A DNA stretch of 64,000 nucleotides. Origin: Legionella massiliensis. GTDB lineage: Bacteria; Pseudomonadota; Gammaproteobacteria; Legionellales; Legionellaceae. Under the pieces are notes generated by a model. It searched no databases. It worked only from the letters and a program-made list of their open reading frames with translations, and was not told the origin of the DNA. Below are positions 16,136-24,900 of the stretch, piece after piece (the first letter of the stretch is position 1; each line of letters begins with the position of its first letter). A program made the translations under genes and the position numbers. Location: contig NZ_CCVW01000001.1 in assembly GCF_000756815.1 (NCBI RefSeq), forward strand, positions 1,044,001-1,108,000, in the 5' to 3' direction.

Positions 16136-17680
16136 TCATAATGACAAACTGATAAATTTGGCATGGCTCTGTGATAAGATCTCAAACGACTTTAAGATTT
16201 GATCCGGTGTGTGAATAGCGGTGATAAAAAATCGTAACCGGGCTGAATTTTCAGGAACAGCAGGATATATAATCGGTTTAACATTTAATCCATGCTCAAA
16301 GCATTGTCTAGATACATGGATACATTTTTGGGAATTTCCCAAAATAATGGGTAAAATTGGCGTATTCTCATTTAATCCTATATCAAAACCATAATGAATT
16401 GCGGTCTTTCTCGCTAATTGACTTAATTCTTTCAATTGTTTTACCCGCTCATTTTCTTTGCCCATCACTTTAATGGATGCTAATGCAGCTGCTGCATTAG
16501 CCGGGCAAAGTCCTGCAGAAAATACAAAGCCAGGGCAGGTATACTTTAAATATTCAATTAACTCTTTTTTACCAGCAATATATCCACCGCAACTAGCCAA
16601 AGATTTACTTAAAGTACCCATCCATATATCTACATCGAAGGGGTTGATTCCATAGTGTTCACCAATACCTTTACCACTTTCTCCCAGAACTCCGATAGAA
16701 TGAGCTTCGTCTATCATGATCCAGGCAGCATGGCGATTTTTTACTTCGATAAATTTATCAAGCGGAGGGATGTCCCCATCCATGCTATAGACCCCTTCGA
16801 TAACAATTAATACTCTTCTATAAAAACTCCGCTCTCGATTTAAAATATTATCAAGAGCTTGCCAATCATTGTGGGGGAAACTTATACGTCTCGCATTAGA
16901 GTATTCCGCACCTAACACAAGGCTATTATGTGCTAGTTCATCATGTAAAACTAAATCACCTGGCCCATATAAATGGGCAATGGTCATTACATTAGTAGCA
17001 TGCCCACACGTAAAAACTACAGCGTCTTCAACACCTAACAACTTTGCTAACTCCCACTCAAGCTCTTGATGAATTATTTTTTGTCCCGAAACAAGTCGGC
17101 TCGCAGAAACAGAAGTTCCATATTGTCTAATTGCGTCGCAACTTGCAGAAACAACTTCGGGATGGGCCGCTAAACCTAAATAGTTGTATGACGTAAAATT
17201 AAGGTATTCTTTTGAATTGATAATACAAGTACTTCCAGATACCCCTTCTTGAGCATCAAAAAAAATATCATTGCCCAACGTTACTTGCATATTTTTTAGC
17301 TCAAGGTAAGGAGAGTATTTTTCAAAATCCGTATAATTTTCTGCGCTTCTCTTCTTCTCTATTTTTTTATGATTTATGTTAGAAAACACATTAAATTTAC
17401 TGAAATCAGACTCGTATTTTTGCTCGTTAATGCATGTAAATAGATAGTTGGCAATTTCTTTAATATTTTCAAAATTAATAATCAGGTCATTATCAATTTT
17501 AATTTGAAGAACATCTTCAACATTTGCAAGAAAGTGTTGGATCTGTAATGAATCAAGAGCAAAGTTTTCTAATGGTAAATACACATCGATATTGTTCTTA
17601 GGTTGGTGTAGAACCTGCGCTATATTTTTTTGTAAAAAATCTTCAATTTCACTCACAGTGCAGTCAGATTCAATTGGCAT
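16136..17680 (-). CDS. Acyl carrier protein fused to alpha-oxoamine synthase
   Basis: 514 aa. Residues 1-85 form an acyl carrier protein domain with the phosphopantetheine Ser44 in L-D-S-L. Residues about 125-510 are a fold-type I alpha-oxoamine synthase (BioF/SPT family): G-T-S-x-S-A-S-R near 189-195, D-E-A-H-S-I-G at 324-330 and the PLP lysine K359 in T-L-S-K-S. Family enzymes condense an acyl thioester with an amino acid, losing CO2, to give an alpha-aminoketone. The fused carrier should present the acyl chain directly. The preceding gene is a fatty acyl-AMP ligase overlapping by 11 bp, so the pair probably loads and condenses a fatty acid. The amino acid could be Ser, Gly or Ala; unknown. 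Confidence 0.85.
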   Translation of the reverse strand: MPIESDCTVSEIEDFLQKNIAQVLHQPKNNIDVYLPLENFALDSLQIQHFLANVEDVLQIKIDNDLIINFENIKEIANYLFTCINEQKYESDFSKFNVFSNINHKKIEKKRSAENYTDFEKYSPYLELKNMQVTLGNDIFFDAQEGVSGSTCIINSKEYLNFTSYNYLGLAAHPEVVSASCDAIRQYGTSVSASRLVSGQKIIHQELEWELAKLLGVEDAVVFTCGHATNVMTIAHLYGPGDLVLHDELAHNSLVLGAEYSNARRISFPHNDWQALDNILNRERSFYRRVLIVIEGVYSMDGDIPPLDKFIEVKNRHAAWIMIDEAHSIGVLGESGKGIGEHYGINPFDVDIWMGTLSKSLASCGGYIAGKKELIEYLKYTCPGFVFSAGLCPANAAAALASIKVMGKENERVKQLKELSQLARKTAIHYGFDIGLNENTPILPIILGNSQKCIHVSRQCFEHGLNVKPIIYPAVPENSARLRFFITAIHTPDQILKSFEILSQSHAKFISLSL

Positions 17681-19481
17681 TACCCTCTCCTAATTCCCAT
17701 GAGTAAATTACATTTAGTGTATTTTCTGACACCATTTTCTTAATGATATTTCTTCGCAATTTACCACTAGTAGTTTTAGGAATTTTCTTAGGTGGCAGTA
17801 AAGCAACAAAATGCGGTATTAAGCCAAAACTAGAATTAATATTAGTTCTAATTTTATTTACAATATCTTCTAATTCATCTCGAGGGCAAATTCGTTTAAT
17901 TTCAGCAACGATTGCCAATTGTTCAGAAGTATTAGCATTTACTGAAAAAGCTGCAATACATCCGGTTTTTAACCGAGAATCTAAAGAGCCAATAAGGATT
18001 TCAATATCATAGGGATAGTGATTTTTTCCATTAACTATAATGAGTTCCTTAATTCGTCCAGTAATGAATAAATCTCCTTTATATAAAAATCCCAAATCTC
18101 CAGTTCTTAAATATGAAATTGTATCCGAGTCTTTTAAATAGGCTTTAAAGTACTCTTTTGTTGCTTCGTAGTTTTCCCAATAACCCGAGGTTACACTGGG
18201 CCCGCTGAGCCAAATTTCCCCTATTTCTCCTTCTCCACATATTTTATGTGGGGCTTCAGATACTATACAAAGGTTTGTCATCGGTTTTCCACACCCGACT
18301 AAGACAGTTTTAGCATCATCGCTCAGTTCCACCTGATTCTTTTGTAAAGAGTTAATATCAACATTGAGTACTTTGGGGAGATCTGATTCATTTTTATTTC
18401 CACTAACAAATACTGTAGACTCAGCTAAACCATAAATTGGATAAAAAGCTTTTTTTTTGAATCCATATTTGCCAAATTTATTAAAAAAATTATTTAACGT
18501 TTTATGATATATATGCTCCGCTCCATTATAGGCAACTCGCCAGGAATCCAAGCGAAAATTCTCTTCGATAAGCTGTTCATCGATTCTTTTTTCACAAATT
18601 TCATAGGAAAAATTTGGGCCTCCACTAAGGTTTGCTTCAAAATCAGAAATGGCCTTTAGCCACAAATAGGGATGTCTGAGGAATGAAACAGGCGACATCA
18701 TAAAAATACTAAAGCCAGCATACACAGGGAAGAGTAAGTTACCAATTAGCCCCATATCATGATACGGGGGTAACCAAGAAACCATACGTTCATGATTTGT
18801 CTCACCTATCGTTTTATAAACCAAACCCAAATTATCTAGCAAATTTTCATGACGTACGATAACACCTTTCGGCATTGAGGTTGATCCTGAGGTATATTGT
18901 AAATAACACATATCAGAACCTTTAATGGATATAGGTTTATATGAATTTGCCATATTAGAGGTTGACTTTTTAATGTCAATCCAGCGAACCCCCTGAAAAT
19001 CCCATTCCAATAGCTCGGTCATTTTAAATGAAAATGTATTTAAAAAATTTCGAATTAAGGGAAGGGACGCAATATTTTTAATAAACCCGAGTTTCTTAAT
19101 TTTTTGAATAATTTCAGTATTCGATAAAATAATCGCCGGTTTTGCATTATTAATAATGGCTTCTAATTTTTCCACAGTACTTTTATCAAAGGGTGGATAA
19201 GCTGGAACTGCAAGCACTCCTGCAAATACACAGGCCCAGAATGTGACGATATAGTCTAGTCCTGGAGTAAAAATCAGTAAAACTCTTTCTCCTGGTTTAG
19301 TTTGCTGCTGGAGTAAAGCAGATAGGCTATTAATTTTTTGGAGAAGCTCGTCGTAGGTAATTTGTTCGTTGTCTTCAAATTTACCCGTTGGTGAGAAATA
19401 ATATAAAGGTTTAGATTGATTTAACTGACATCTATCCAAAAACATCTCAACAACATTTTCAAATTTATTTTTTGCATTCAT
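17670..19481 (-). CDS. Fatty acyl-AMP ligase (FAAL-type adenylating enzyme)
   Basis: 603 aa of the ANL superfamily. The P-loop motif Y-T-S-G-S-T-S-M-P-K-G is at about 196-206, followed by W-L-P-P-Y-H-D-M-G-L (FAAL/ACS motif), Y-G-L-A-E-S-T-V-F near 360, R-T-G-D-L-G-F and a C-terminal lysine region P-K-T-T-S-G-K-L-R-R. FAALs activate a free fatty acid as acyl-AMP and hand it to a carrier protein rather than CoA. The downstream gene starts with a carrier domain, overlapping by 11 bp, so that carrier is the likely acceptor. This gene is first in the operon. Confidence 0.88.
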   Translation of the reverse strand: MNAKNKFENVVEMFLDRCQLNQSKPLYYFSPTGKFEDNEQITYDELLQKINSLSALLQQQTKPGERVLLIFTPGLDYIVTFWACVFAGVLAVPAYPPFDKSTVEKLEAIINNAKPAIILSNTEIIQKIKKLGFIKNIASLPLIRNFLNTFSFKMTELLEWDFQGVRWIDIKKSTSNMANSYKPISIKGSDMCYLQYTSGSTSMPKGVIVRHENLLDNLGLVYKTIGETNHERMVSWLPPYHDMGLIGNLLFPVYAGFSIFMMSPVSFLRHPYLWLKAISDFEANLSGGPNFSYEICEKRIDEQLIEENFRLDSWRVAYNGAEHIYHKTLNNFFNKFGKYGFKKKAFYPIYGLAESTVFVSGNKNESDLPKVLNVDINSLQKNQVELSDDAKTVLVGCGKPMTNLCIVSEAPHKICGEGEIGEIWLSGPSVTSGYWENYEATKEYFKAYLKDSDTISYLRTGDLGFLYKGDLFITGRIKELIIVNGKNHYPYDIEILIGSLDSRLKTGCIAAFSVNANTSEQLAIVAEIKRICPRDELEDIVNKIRTNINSSFGLIPHFVALLPPKKIPKTTSGKLRRNIIKKMVSENTLNVIYSWELGEGNAN

Positions 19482-19641
19482 TTAAATAATAATTTCCTGA
19501 GGATCAAATTTTTTTAGAACTCATTGTTTAACTTTTAAACTATAAGTTTAGTATTGTTCTAATTTTTCGCAAATCAAATTGTTTAAAGGATCCGGGGCAA
19601 AGGAGAGGTGCAGTATGCTGCGAGACCATAAAAATGAAGTT

Positions 19642-19843
19642 TGTAGGGGATCTGTGGAAGAAGTGACAAAAATGCTCGTTTTAGAAAAACATTAATTTTA
19701 TCATAATGTTATACACACAAAAACATGATAAAAATCAGCCTAAATTAACTTTAATTTATTCATATAGTATTTAAATGTCACAAAAGTTGTGTGGTTTTTT
19801 ATAGAACGAACATTCTTGTCACTTCTTCCACAGAACCCCTACA
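19642..19843. repeat. MITE-like element with about 41-bp terminal inverted repeats
   Basis: Both ends read TGTAGGGG, then TCTGTGGAAGAAGTGACAA and on to TCGTT, with about four mismatches over 41 bp in inverted orientation. The 202-bp element is AT-rich inside and has no coding capacity. Structure typical of a non-autonomous transposable element; the parent transposase is unknown. Confidence 0.75.
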
Positions 19844-19885
19844 TAGTTTTGAAGGATGGTTTGAGTATGAAGGAGTACAAATGAT

Positions 19886-20050
19886 CTTGCCTCGAAATTC
19901 CGGACACCAACTTTATGCTACTAACTGAAATTCATCCGGTGTCTGATATCCCAGAGTAGAATGTAGTCGCTGCCGATTATAAAACACCTCAATGTAATCG
20001 AATACAAGTAATTGAGTTTCTGCTCTGGTTTTAAATTTCTCTCCATAAAG
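19886..20050 (-). pseudogene. 3' fragment of a second IS3-family transposase
   Basis: The minus strand reads F-D-Y-I-E-V-F-Y-N-R-Q-R-L-H-S-T-L-G-Y and ends D-E-F-Q-L-V-A, the conserved C-terminus of IS3 OrfB. The tip sequence tgtccggaatttcgagg follows and matches, as inverted repeat, the tip at 24311-24327 near an OrfA fragment. It differs from the IS3 copies at 7551 and 29265. Confidence 0.8.
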
Positions 20051-20056
20051 GCCTAG

Positions 20057-20292
20057 TGTGTACGTCTTCCCTATTTTCGGATTAGATTTTAGACCATTAA
20101 TAAAACTATTAGTCTAAGAATTATTTAATAGTGGTTACTAATTACCATTAGTATTGATGAGAGCCACTAGCAATATGTAATTCAATAACAATGTTGATCA
20201 AATCCAAAACATTTAATGTTATTAATGCCAACTATTTAAGGCTAAAGGGAACTAATCTTGTCCGAAAACAGGTGCACGTACACACTAGGCCT
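20057..20292. repeat. MITE-like repeat, copy A
   Basis: The ends are inverted copies of each other: ggcctagtgtgtacgt at 20057 and acgtacacactaggcc at the right, each followed inward by a cctgttttcgga-type segment. Much of the body is found again in inverted orientation at 22335-22545 (ccctttagccttaaa and beyond). The two copies flank the glycosyltransferase gene. Confidence 0.7.
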
Positions 20293-20475
20293 AAATGCTA
20301 TCGCTTAATAGCTAGGTGGTGATTCTTAACTGCTTACATTTGACTTTAAATCAATCGTTAGTGCGTTAAGGCTAGCAAAAAAATGAATTGGCTATTTCTT
20401 AAATTTCATTGCCCCTTCATACGTACTTAATTTGATTACTACAAAATTAGCTGAAACCAACAAGCGTGAGCTAAT

Positions 20476-21984
20476 ATGAAAAACCTCAAATTAACACAAG
20501 TGCCGGATACTAATTCATTTAACATTTTCGGGCCAGATCCTTTCAAACTACTACAAGTGGAAGGAAAACAAGAAGCTTTGCCCGATTTACCTGAATTACT
20601 CAATTTACATCAAACCGGCGTTCAGATAATGCCGTCAAATGGTTATGAACATAATAACCATTTAATTCCTAACCATTCTCATTTTATTTATCAAGTTAAT
20701 CCTTTGCGAAACCCAGATCATCTGCAAACCATTGCACGTTTTAAAAGACTATATGAGAGTTATAATGTTATCCTGTGGGTTAACTTTTATTGCTATTCCG
20801 CAGAAGAATTACATCATCTAAAAGAAACTTGTATTCAAAATCAAGTTCATCTTATGGACTGCGCCGTAATAGATGGTTATATGGGCGAAGTTGAGCCTAT
20901 GTATAAATTAGAATTACTTCGTGGAAATTACGCAGCTTCAACAGATACCTTTCGCATAGAATTGCTAAGCAGATGGGGCGGTTGGTATATGGATACTGAT
21001 GTGCTCTCGCTTGATGATCCCGAAAGACTTATCGATGTAGTATCTCCCACTGGTCTATACCTACATAAGGGCCCGGTTAAATTTATTGAGCGGAATATAC
21101 ATCCGTTGCACCATAAACATAAAAAAAGTGATGATACCGGTATTATATGTTCCTTCGATGAATCTGATGATGAGGACGATTTAGATGCAAAATTTAAATA
21201 TGATCTAATACAAAATAATCAAAATAATGATTTTATTATGGCTACTCGCCGTCATCAGTTTATCGAAAAAGTTAAAGCACAAATCGTAGAGAATTATAAG
21301 ACTTCTGCGAAGGATCTTTTTGGAGAAGAAGAATTAAAGAAATATCGCGAATTAGCAGAATATAGTTATTCTCAGTTGAATGACCGCTATGGTTTATCCA
21401 CCTCTGATTTTGTTTTAAACTGGACTATATTCTGCACAGGTCCAACCGTATTTAGAAATATTCATCATGAAGATTCTGACCTAAATTATCACGGAACACC
21501 TAAAAATGAAGGACCTGTACCTCTAGATTTTTTTCATTTTGCATGTGAAATAAGCTGGAAGAATCAATTAAATAAAAAAGATACACAAATTGCTGATGAA
21601 GATGCAATAAAAATAGCGATTACTGGATTATTGATTGATTTACTACGAGAACCACGCTATTTAAGATTGGATAGATATGCTCCACTTTTGACAGAAGCTC
21701 GAGCTTATACAGTGCTTAAAACCATAGACCAATATTATCCTGATTCTTTTGCAAAAGTGAGAAAAATCTATTCCTGTGGATATGATAATGTATTTGCTGA
21801 ATTAAAAGCAGAAAATAGCCATTTTCTGCCTGAATATCCAAAACCAAGCCAGAGTGTGGGTTCAATATCAGGACATATCAGTCCTTTCTTTTCACCTAAG
21901 CCAGTTAATAAATCGATGGATAAATCAGCGGAAGAAGCTAAGGTCCATGTATCAACGTCGAGTGTCTCTTGCACAAGACAGTAA
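20476..21984 (+). CDS. DXD-type glycosyltransferase, candidate effector
   Basis: 502 aa. The core has the GT-A sugar-binding pattern of the TcdA/TcdB and Gly_transf_sug group: F-R-I-E-L-L-S-R-W-G-G-W-Y-M-D-T-D-V, with the metal-binding D-T-D at 173-175 and the upstream helix that contacts UDP. A conserved W-type C-terminal segment is less clear. The last 60 residues are Ser/Pro-rich with S-S-V-S near the end, and there is no signal peptide or membrane segment. Such soluble glycosyltransferases in Legionella (SetA and Lgt groups) are injected into host cells; assignment here is inference. Flanking inverted repeats suggest transfer as a unit. Confidence 0.75.
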   Translation: MKNLKLTQVPDTNSFNIFGPDPFKLLQVEGKQEALPDLPELLNLHQTGVQIMPSNGYEHNNHLIPNHSHFIYQVNPLRNPDHLQTIARFKRLYESYNVILWVNFYCYSAEELHHLKETCIQNQVHLMDCAVIDGYMGEVEPMYKLELLRGNYAASTDTFRIELLSRWGGWYMDTDVLSLDDPERLIDVVSPTGLYLHKGPVKFIERNIHPLHHKHKKSDDTGIICSFDESDDEDDLDAKFKYDLIQNNQNNDFIMATRRHQFIEKVKAQIVENYKTSAKDLFGEEELKKYRELAEYSYSQLNDRYGLSTSDFVLNWTIFCTGPTVFRNIHHEDSDLNYHGTPKNEGPVPLDFFHFACEISWKNQLNKKDTQIADEDAIKIAITGLLIDLLREPRYLRLDRYAPLLTEARAYTVLKTIDQYYPDSFAKVRKIYSCGYDNVFAELKAENSHFLPEYPKPSQSVGSISGHISPFFSPKPVNKSMDKSAEEAKVHVSTSSVSCTRQ

Positions 21985-22003
21985 TTCAATCAGACACCAC
22001 AAT

Positions 22004-22333
22004 TGGGCCTGGGACTAAAGATCGTCGGTTTTTCCGCCATTTGAAGGCTGATTTTTAATTATAGATTCAGCCCAGGCGCGGGATAAATGTTCATACCAAA
22101 AGAAAAAAATATAAGCGCTTAATCAATTTCACATTAAATCTTATTTTTATTAATTACTTGATAATAAACAAAATTATTAAATTACAAATTTTTTAAAATG
22201 TTTAAAATTAGCCAAAAAATTGTATTTTTAATAACGACATTATCTTATTGATTATATTGTATTAATTAAAAAATAACTCTCAAAAAATGCTTCCAGATGT
22301 CGGCAAAACCGACGATCTTTAGTCCCAGGCCGA
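22004..22333. repeat. Palindromic-ended element of about 330 bp
   Basis: Left end ggcctgggactaaagatcg continues tcggtttt; the right end is its inverted copy (cgacgatctttagtcccagg). Terminal repeats are about 40 bp with few mismatches, and the inside is very AT-rich without a gene. Third MITE-like family in this segment. The left terminus lies only 20 bp after the glycosyltransferase stop and may act as its terminator. Confidence 0.7.
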
Positions 22334-22334
22334 C

Positions 22335-22545
22335 AAGATTAGTTCCCTTTAGCCTTAAAAAGTTGGAACTAAACACTTGGAATGTTTTTGATTTGACTAA
22401 CAACCTTGTTTACATAGATATTGCCATTGGTTTTCATCAATATTACTGGCAATTAATAACCATTATTAAACAATATTTAGGTTTATAGCTTTACCAATAG
22501 CCTGAAATCTTGTCCGAAAACAGGTGTTACGTACACACCAGGCCT
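22335..22545. repeat. MITE-like repeat, copy B, inverted to copy A
   Basis: acaagattagttcccttt and the following 150 bp match copy A (20057-20292) in reverse orientation; the right tip tgtccgaaaacaggtg then acgtacacac is the shared terminus. The left tip is missing because it abuts the preceding palindromic element. Confidence 0.7.
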
Positions 22546-22627
22546 AACACTATAATAAGTAAATTCTTCAGCAGCTCTTCGTGGTATATTTATAAAAAAA
22601 CCGAATGTATTGTGCAGTGCTGTGCAT

Positions 22628-23572
22628 ATGACAAAACAATTAGATAATAGCTATGAAAATGATTTCGATGAAATTCATCAGATGATTATGGCTGCAAATC
22701 TAAGGTTTGGCAGCAAGTAAATAGTGCACTTATCACATTATATTGGGATATTGGTTCTTACATTAGTAAAAAACGAAAGCAGGTGGTTGGGGGCAGGGCG
22801 TTGTTGAGGAACTAGCGCAATATATTTCTACTAAAAGTGTATCGTTTCAATGATTTTCCGCCAGAAATATTTGGAGAATGAAGAAATTTTATGAAACTTA
22901 TTTGCCCTATCCAAAACTGTCAGCACTGTTGACAGAAATCGGATGGTCTAACCATCTTCATATTCTTTCCAAAACAAAGACAATTAATACCTAATACTTG
23001 CGTCAAAACATAATTACTCTTCCAGGGAGTTTGCACGTCTTATTGATAGCTCATCGTATGAGCGAACGGTTTTAGCAGATCAGAAGCTGTCAACAGTGTT
23101 GACAGAATTTCCGGAAAATGCGTTTGGTGTTTTTAAGGATAGCTATGTTTTTGAGTTTTTAAATTTACCTGATGATCACTTAGAAAGTGATTTACGGCGA
23201 GCATTAGTGAAAAACTTAAAAAAAATTTTTATTGGAGTTAGGACCTGATTTCACCTTGATGGGAGAAGAGTATCCTATCCAGGTTGGAAATAAAGATTTA
23301 GAATAGATTGGCTCATGTTCCATCGTGGATTGAATACAATTTGTGCGATAGAGCTCAAAATTTCAGAATTTCATCCCTCACATATAGGCCAGTTACAATT
23401 TTATTTAGAAGCTTTAGATCGTGATATACGAAAGCCTCATGAAAATCCAAGTATAGGGATGCTAATTTGTAAAAGTAAAGATGATGAGGTGGTAAAGTAT
23501 GCTATGAATCGCAATATGTCTCCAACTATGATTGCTGAATATGAAACGAAATTTGTTAATAAAAAACTTTAA
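22628..23572 (+). pseudogene. Decayed YhcG-type PDDEXK nuclease (DUF1016)
   Basis: Successive pieces in shifted frames give the YhcG order: an N-terminal domain (Q-V-N-S-A-L-I-T-L-Y-W-D-I-G), a middle region (R-M-K-K-F-Y-E-T-Y and L-L-T-E-I-G-W-S-N-H-L), and the C-terminal nuclease with I-D-W-L-M-F-H-R and A-I-E-L-K-I. The last 85 codons (23315-23572) are an open frame that includes the E-x-K motif. At least four frameshifts or stops make it non-functional. These nucleases are linked with mobile-element and restriction clusters. Confidence 0.8.
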
Positions 23573-24198
23573 GGGGTCTTGTCTCATCTATACCAGGTAT
23601 AGGCGGATTGCTCGTTGAATATATGGATTTTTACCTTCCGAATTCTTTAGCCAACAGAAGAGATCTTTTTTTACAAGAGGTGGCTAATAGGCTAAATGAG
23701 TTAAAAGAGCAATCTATTGTTGATATTGAGTCATTAAGCAGTAACGAGTTATTTAGCACAATTATATATAATGCAATTAAAGAGTCACTTACTATTCATG
23801 AAAATGAGAAACGAGAGTATTTAAAAAACGCGGTGATTAATACTGCCCTTGAGATAAATATAACTGATGAACTACAGCTACGTTTTATTAGTGTAATCTC
23901 TTCGTTAACTCAATCTCACATTCAATTACTGAAATTATTTGAAGAAAGAGATGTTAGTAAAATTAAGTCGTATGAGAGCTTATTTGCCCTGTGTGAGTTT
24001 CCTGGCAATAAAGATGAGTTTAGAATGTTTTGTCATGATTTATTATCTCACAGCCTTATAAATATTAGTGTAGACTTTGATGACTTTGAAGATGTTGCAG
24101 CCTCTACAAAAATTATTGCTGATCAGTCTGAAGAAGAGGCGCCTTATATCAGAATTACAAGTATTGGATATGAATTTCTTCGCTATATCGGGACATAA
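23573..24198 (+). pseudogene. 5'-truncated unknown protein gene
   Basis: An open frame of about 200 codons follows directly on the nuclease relic. It reads S-S-I-P-G-I-G-G-L-L-V-E-Y, then F-Y-L-P-N-S-L-A-N-R-R, then a long helical region and ends R-I-T-S-I-G-Y-E-F-L-R-Y-I. No normal ATG lies before the conserved part; TTG at 23608 or ATG at 23623 are only possible starts. The I-P-G-I-G-G segment looks like the interior of a larger protein, so I regard it as beheaded. Function is unknown. Confidence 0.5.
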
Positions 24199-24273
24199 AG
24201 ACTTATTGCCTTGCTCAAGGAGCTCTACTGCTTTTATTTTAAATTCTTTTGTGTAGCTGTTCTTGCTCATCAT
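24198..24273 (-). pseudogene. N-terminal fragment of IS3 OrfA with element tip
   Basis: The first 24 codons read M-S-K-N-S-Y-T-K-E-F-K-I-K-A-V-E-L-L-E, the helix-turn-helix start of IS3-family OrfA, with aggag before the ATG. At about 24198 the sequence changes to the gene on the other strand. The tip tgtccggtaaatcgagg at 24311-24327 pairs with the tip of the 19886 fragment, so these are two ends of the same IS type. Confidence 0.7.
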
Positions 24274-24405
24274 TACTCCTGGTTTCTGGGATTATACCCA
24301 TTAAACAAGATGTCCGGTAAATCGAGGTAGGTTCAGTTTGACAATGATGGTTATTTTAGTGACCATTAAAATTATGGTGGATTTTCTTCATTCAAAAATA
24401 CAAAT

Positions 24406-24900
24406 GAATTTAGCTATATTGCCCTTCTATCGGCTGTTCCTATTTTATTGAGTAATTAACGATGGATTTTTATAAAAAAATTGGATTGGGGGGCATTAGC
24501 TTTTTTCGCAAGCACTTTTATTCTTATGAAAAGTGTATGGGATAGTGGATTTTTTCAAGCGAATATGAACCATTTTCACATTTCTGTGGCACATATTGCA
24601 GTTGTTTTTTTAATAAGCATTATTCTTAGACAGTTTATTTCAAATGTTCTATTGGTCGCCTTGTACTTGCCTCTATTAATGCCTCATTCACCTTCTAATT
24701 TGAGCTTATTATCTTTAGCGGTGGGTAGCACCATTGCTGGTAATATATCTATTTTAGGTGTGGCTTCGAATATCATTATTATCCAAAATAGTGAAAAAGG
24801 TGGGATTAAAGGATTCGGCTTTTTTGAGTTTATAAAAATGGGCGTCCCACTAACATTAATCAATCTTTTAATCTATGCTTATTTCCTTCAAGGAGACTGA
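24406..24900 (+). pseudogene. C-terminal part of an anion/ArsB-type permease with nonsense codon
   Basis: From about 24406 the frame reads Y-I-A-L-L-S-A-V-P-I-L-L-S-N, then an in-frame TAA (24457-24459), then R-W-I-F-I-K-K-L-D-W-G-A-L and on to the stop at 24900. Four hydrophobic segments and G-S-T-I-A-G-N-I-S-I-L-G-V-A-S-N-I-I resemble the last transport repeat of ArsB/SLC13 permeases (G-N-x-S-x-x-G-x-x-x-N). The front is absent. The stop is 0 bp from the next ATG, suggesting a former operon with the MFS gene. Confidence 0.65.

Larger units (their letters stand above)
19482..20475. other. Gene-poor region full of repeats and an IS fragment
   Basis: About 1 kb between divergent genes. It contains the FAAL promoter region, a MITE-like element (19642-19843), an IS3 transposase 3' fragment (19886-20050) and another MITE-like element (20057-20292). 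No intact gene is present. Confidence 0.6.

Noticed and set aside
16136-17680. LqsA-type quorum-sensing autoinducer synthase
   Set aside because: The fold is related, but LqsA has no carrier domain and lies with lqs regulatory genes; here the partner is an acyl-AMP ligase.
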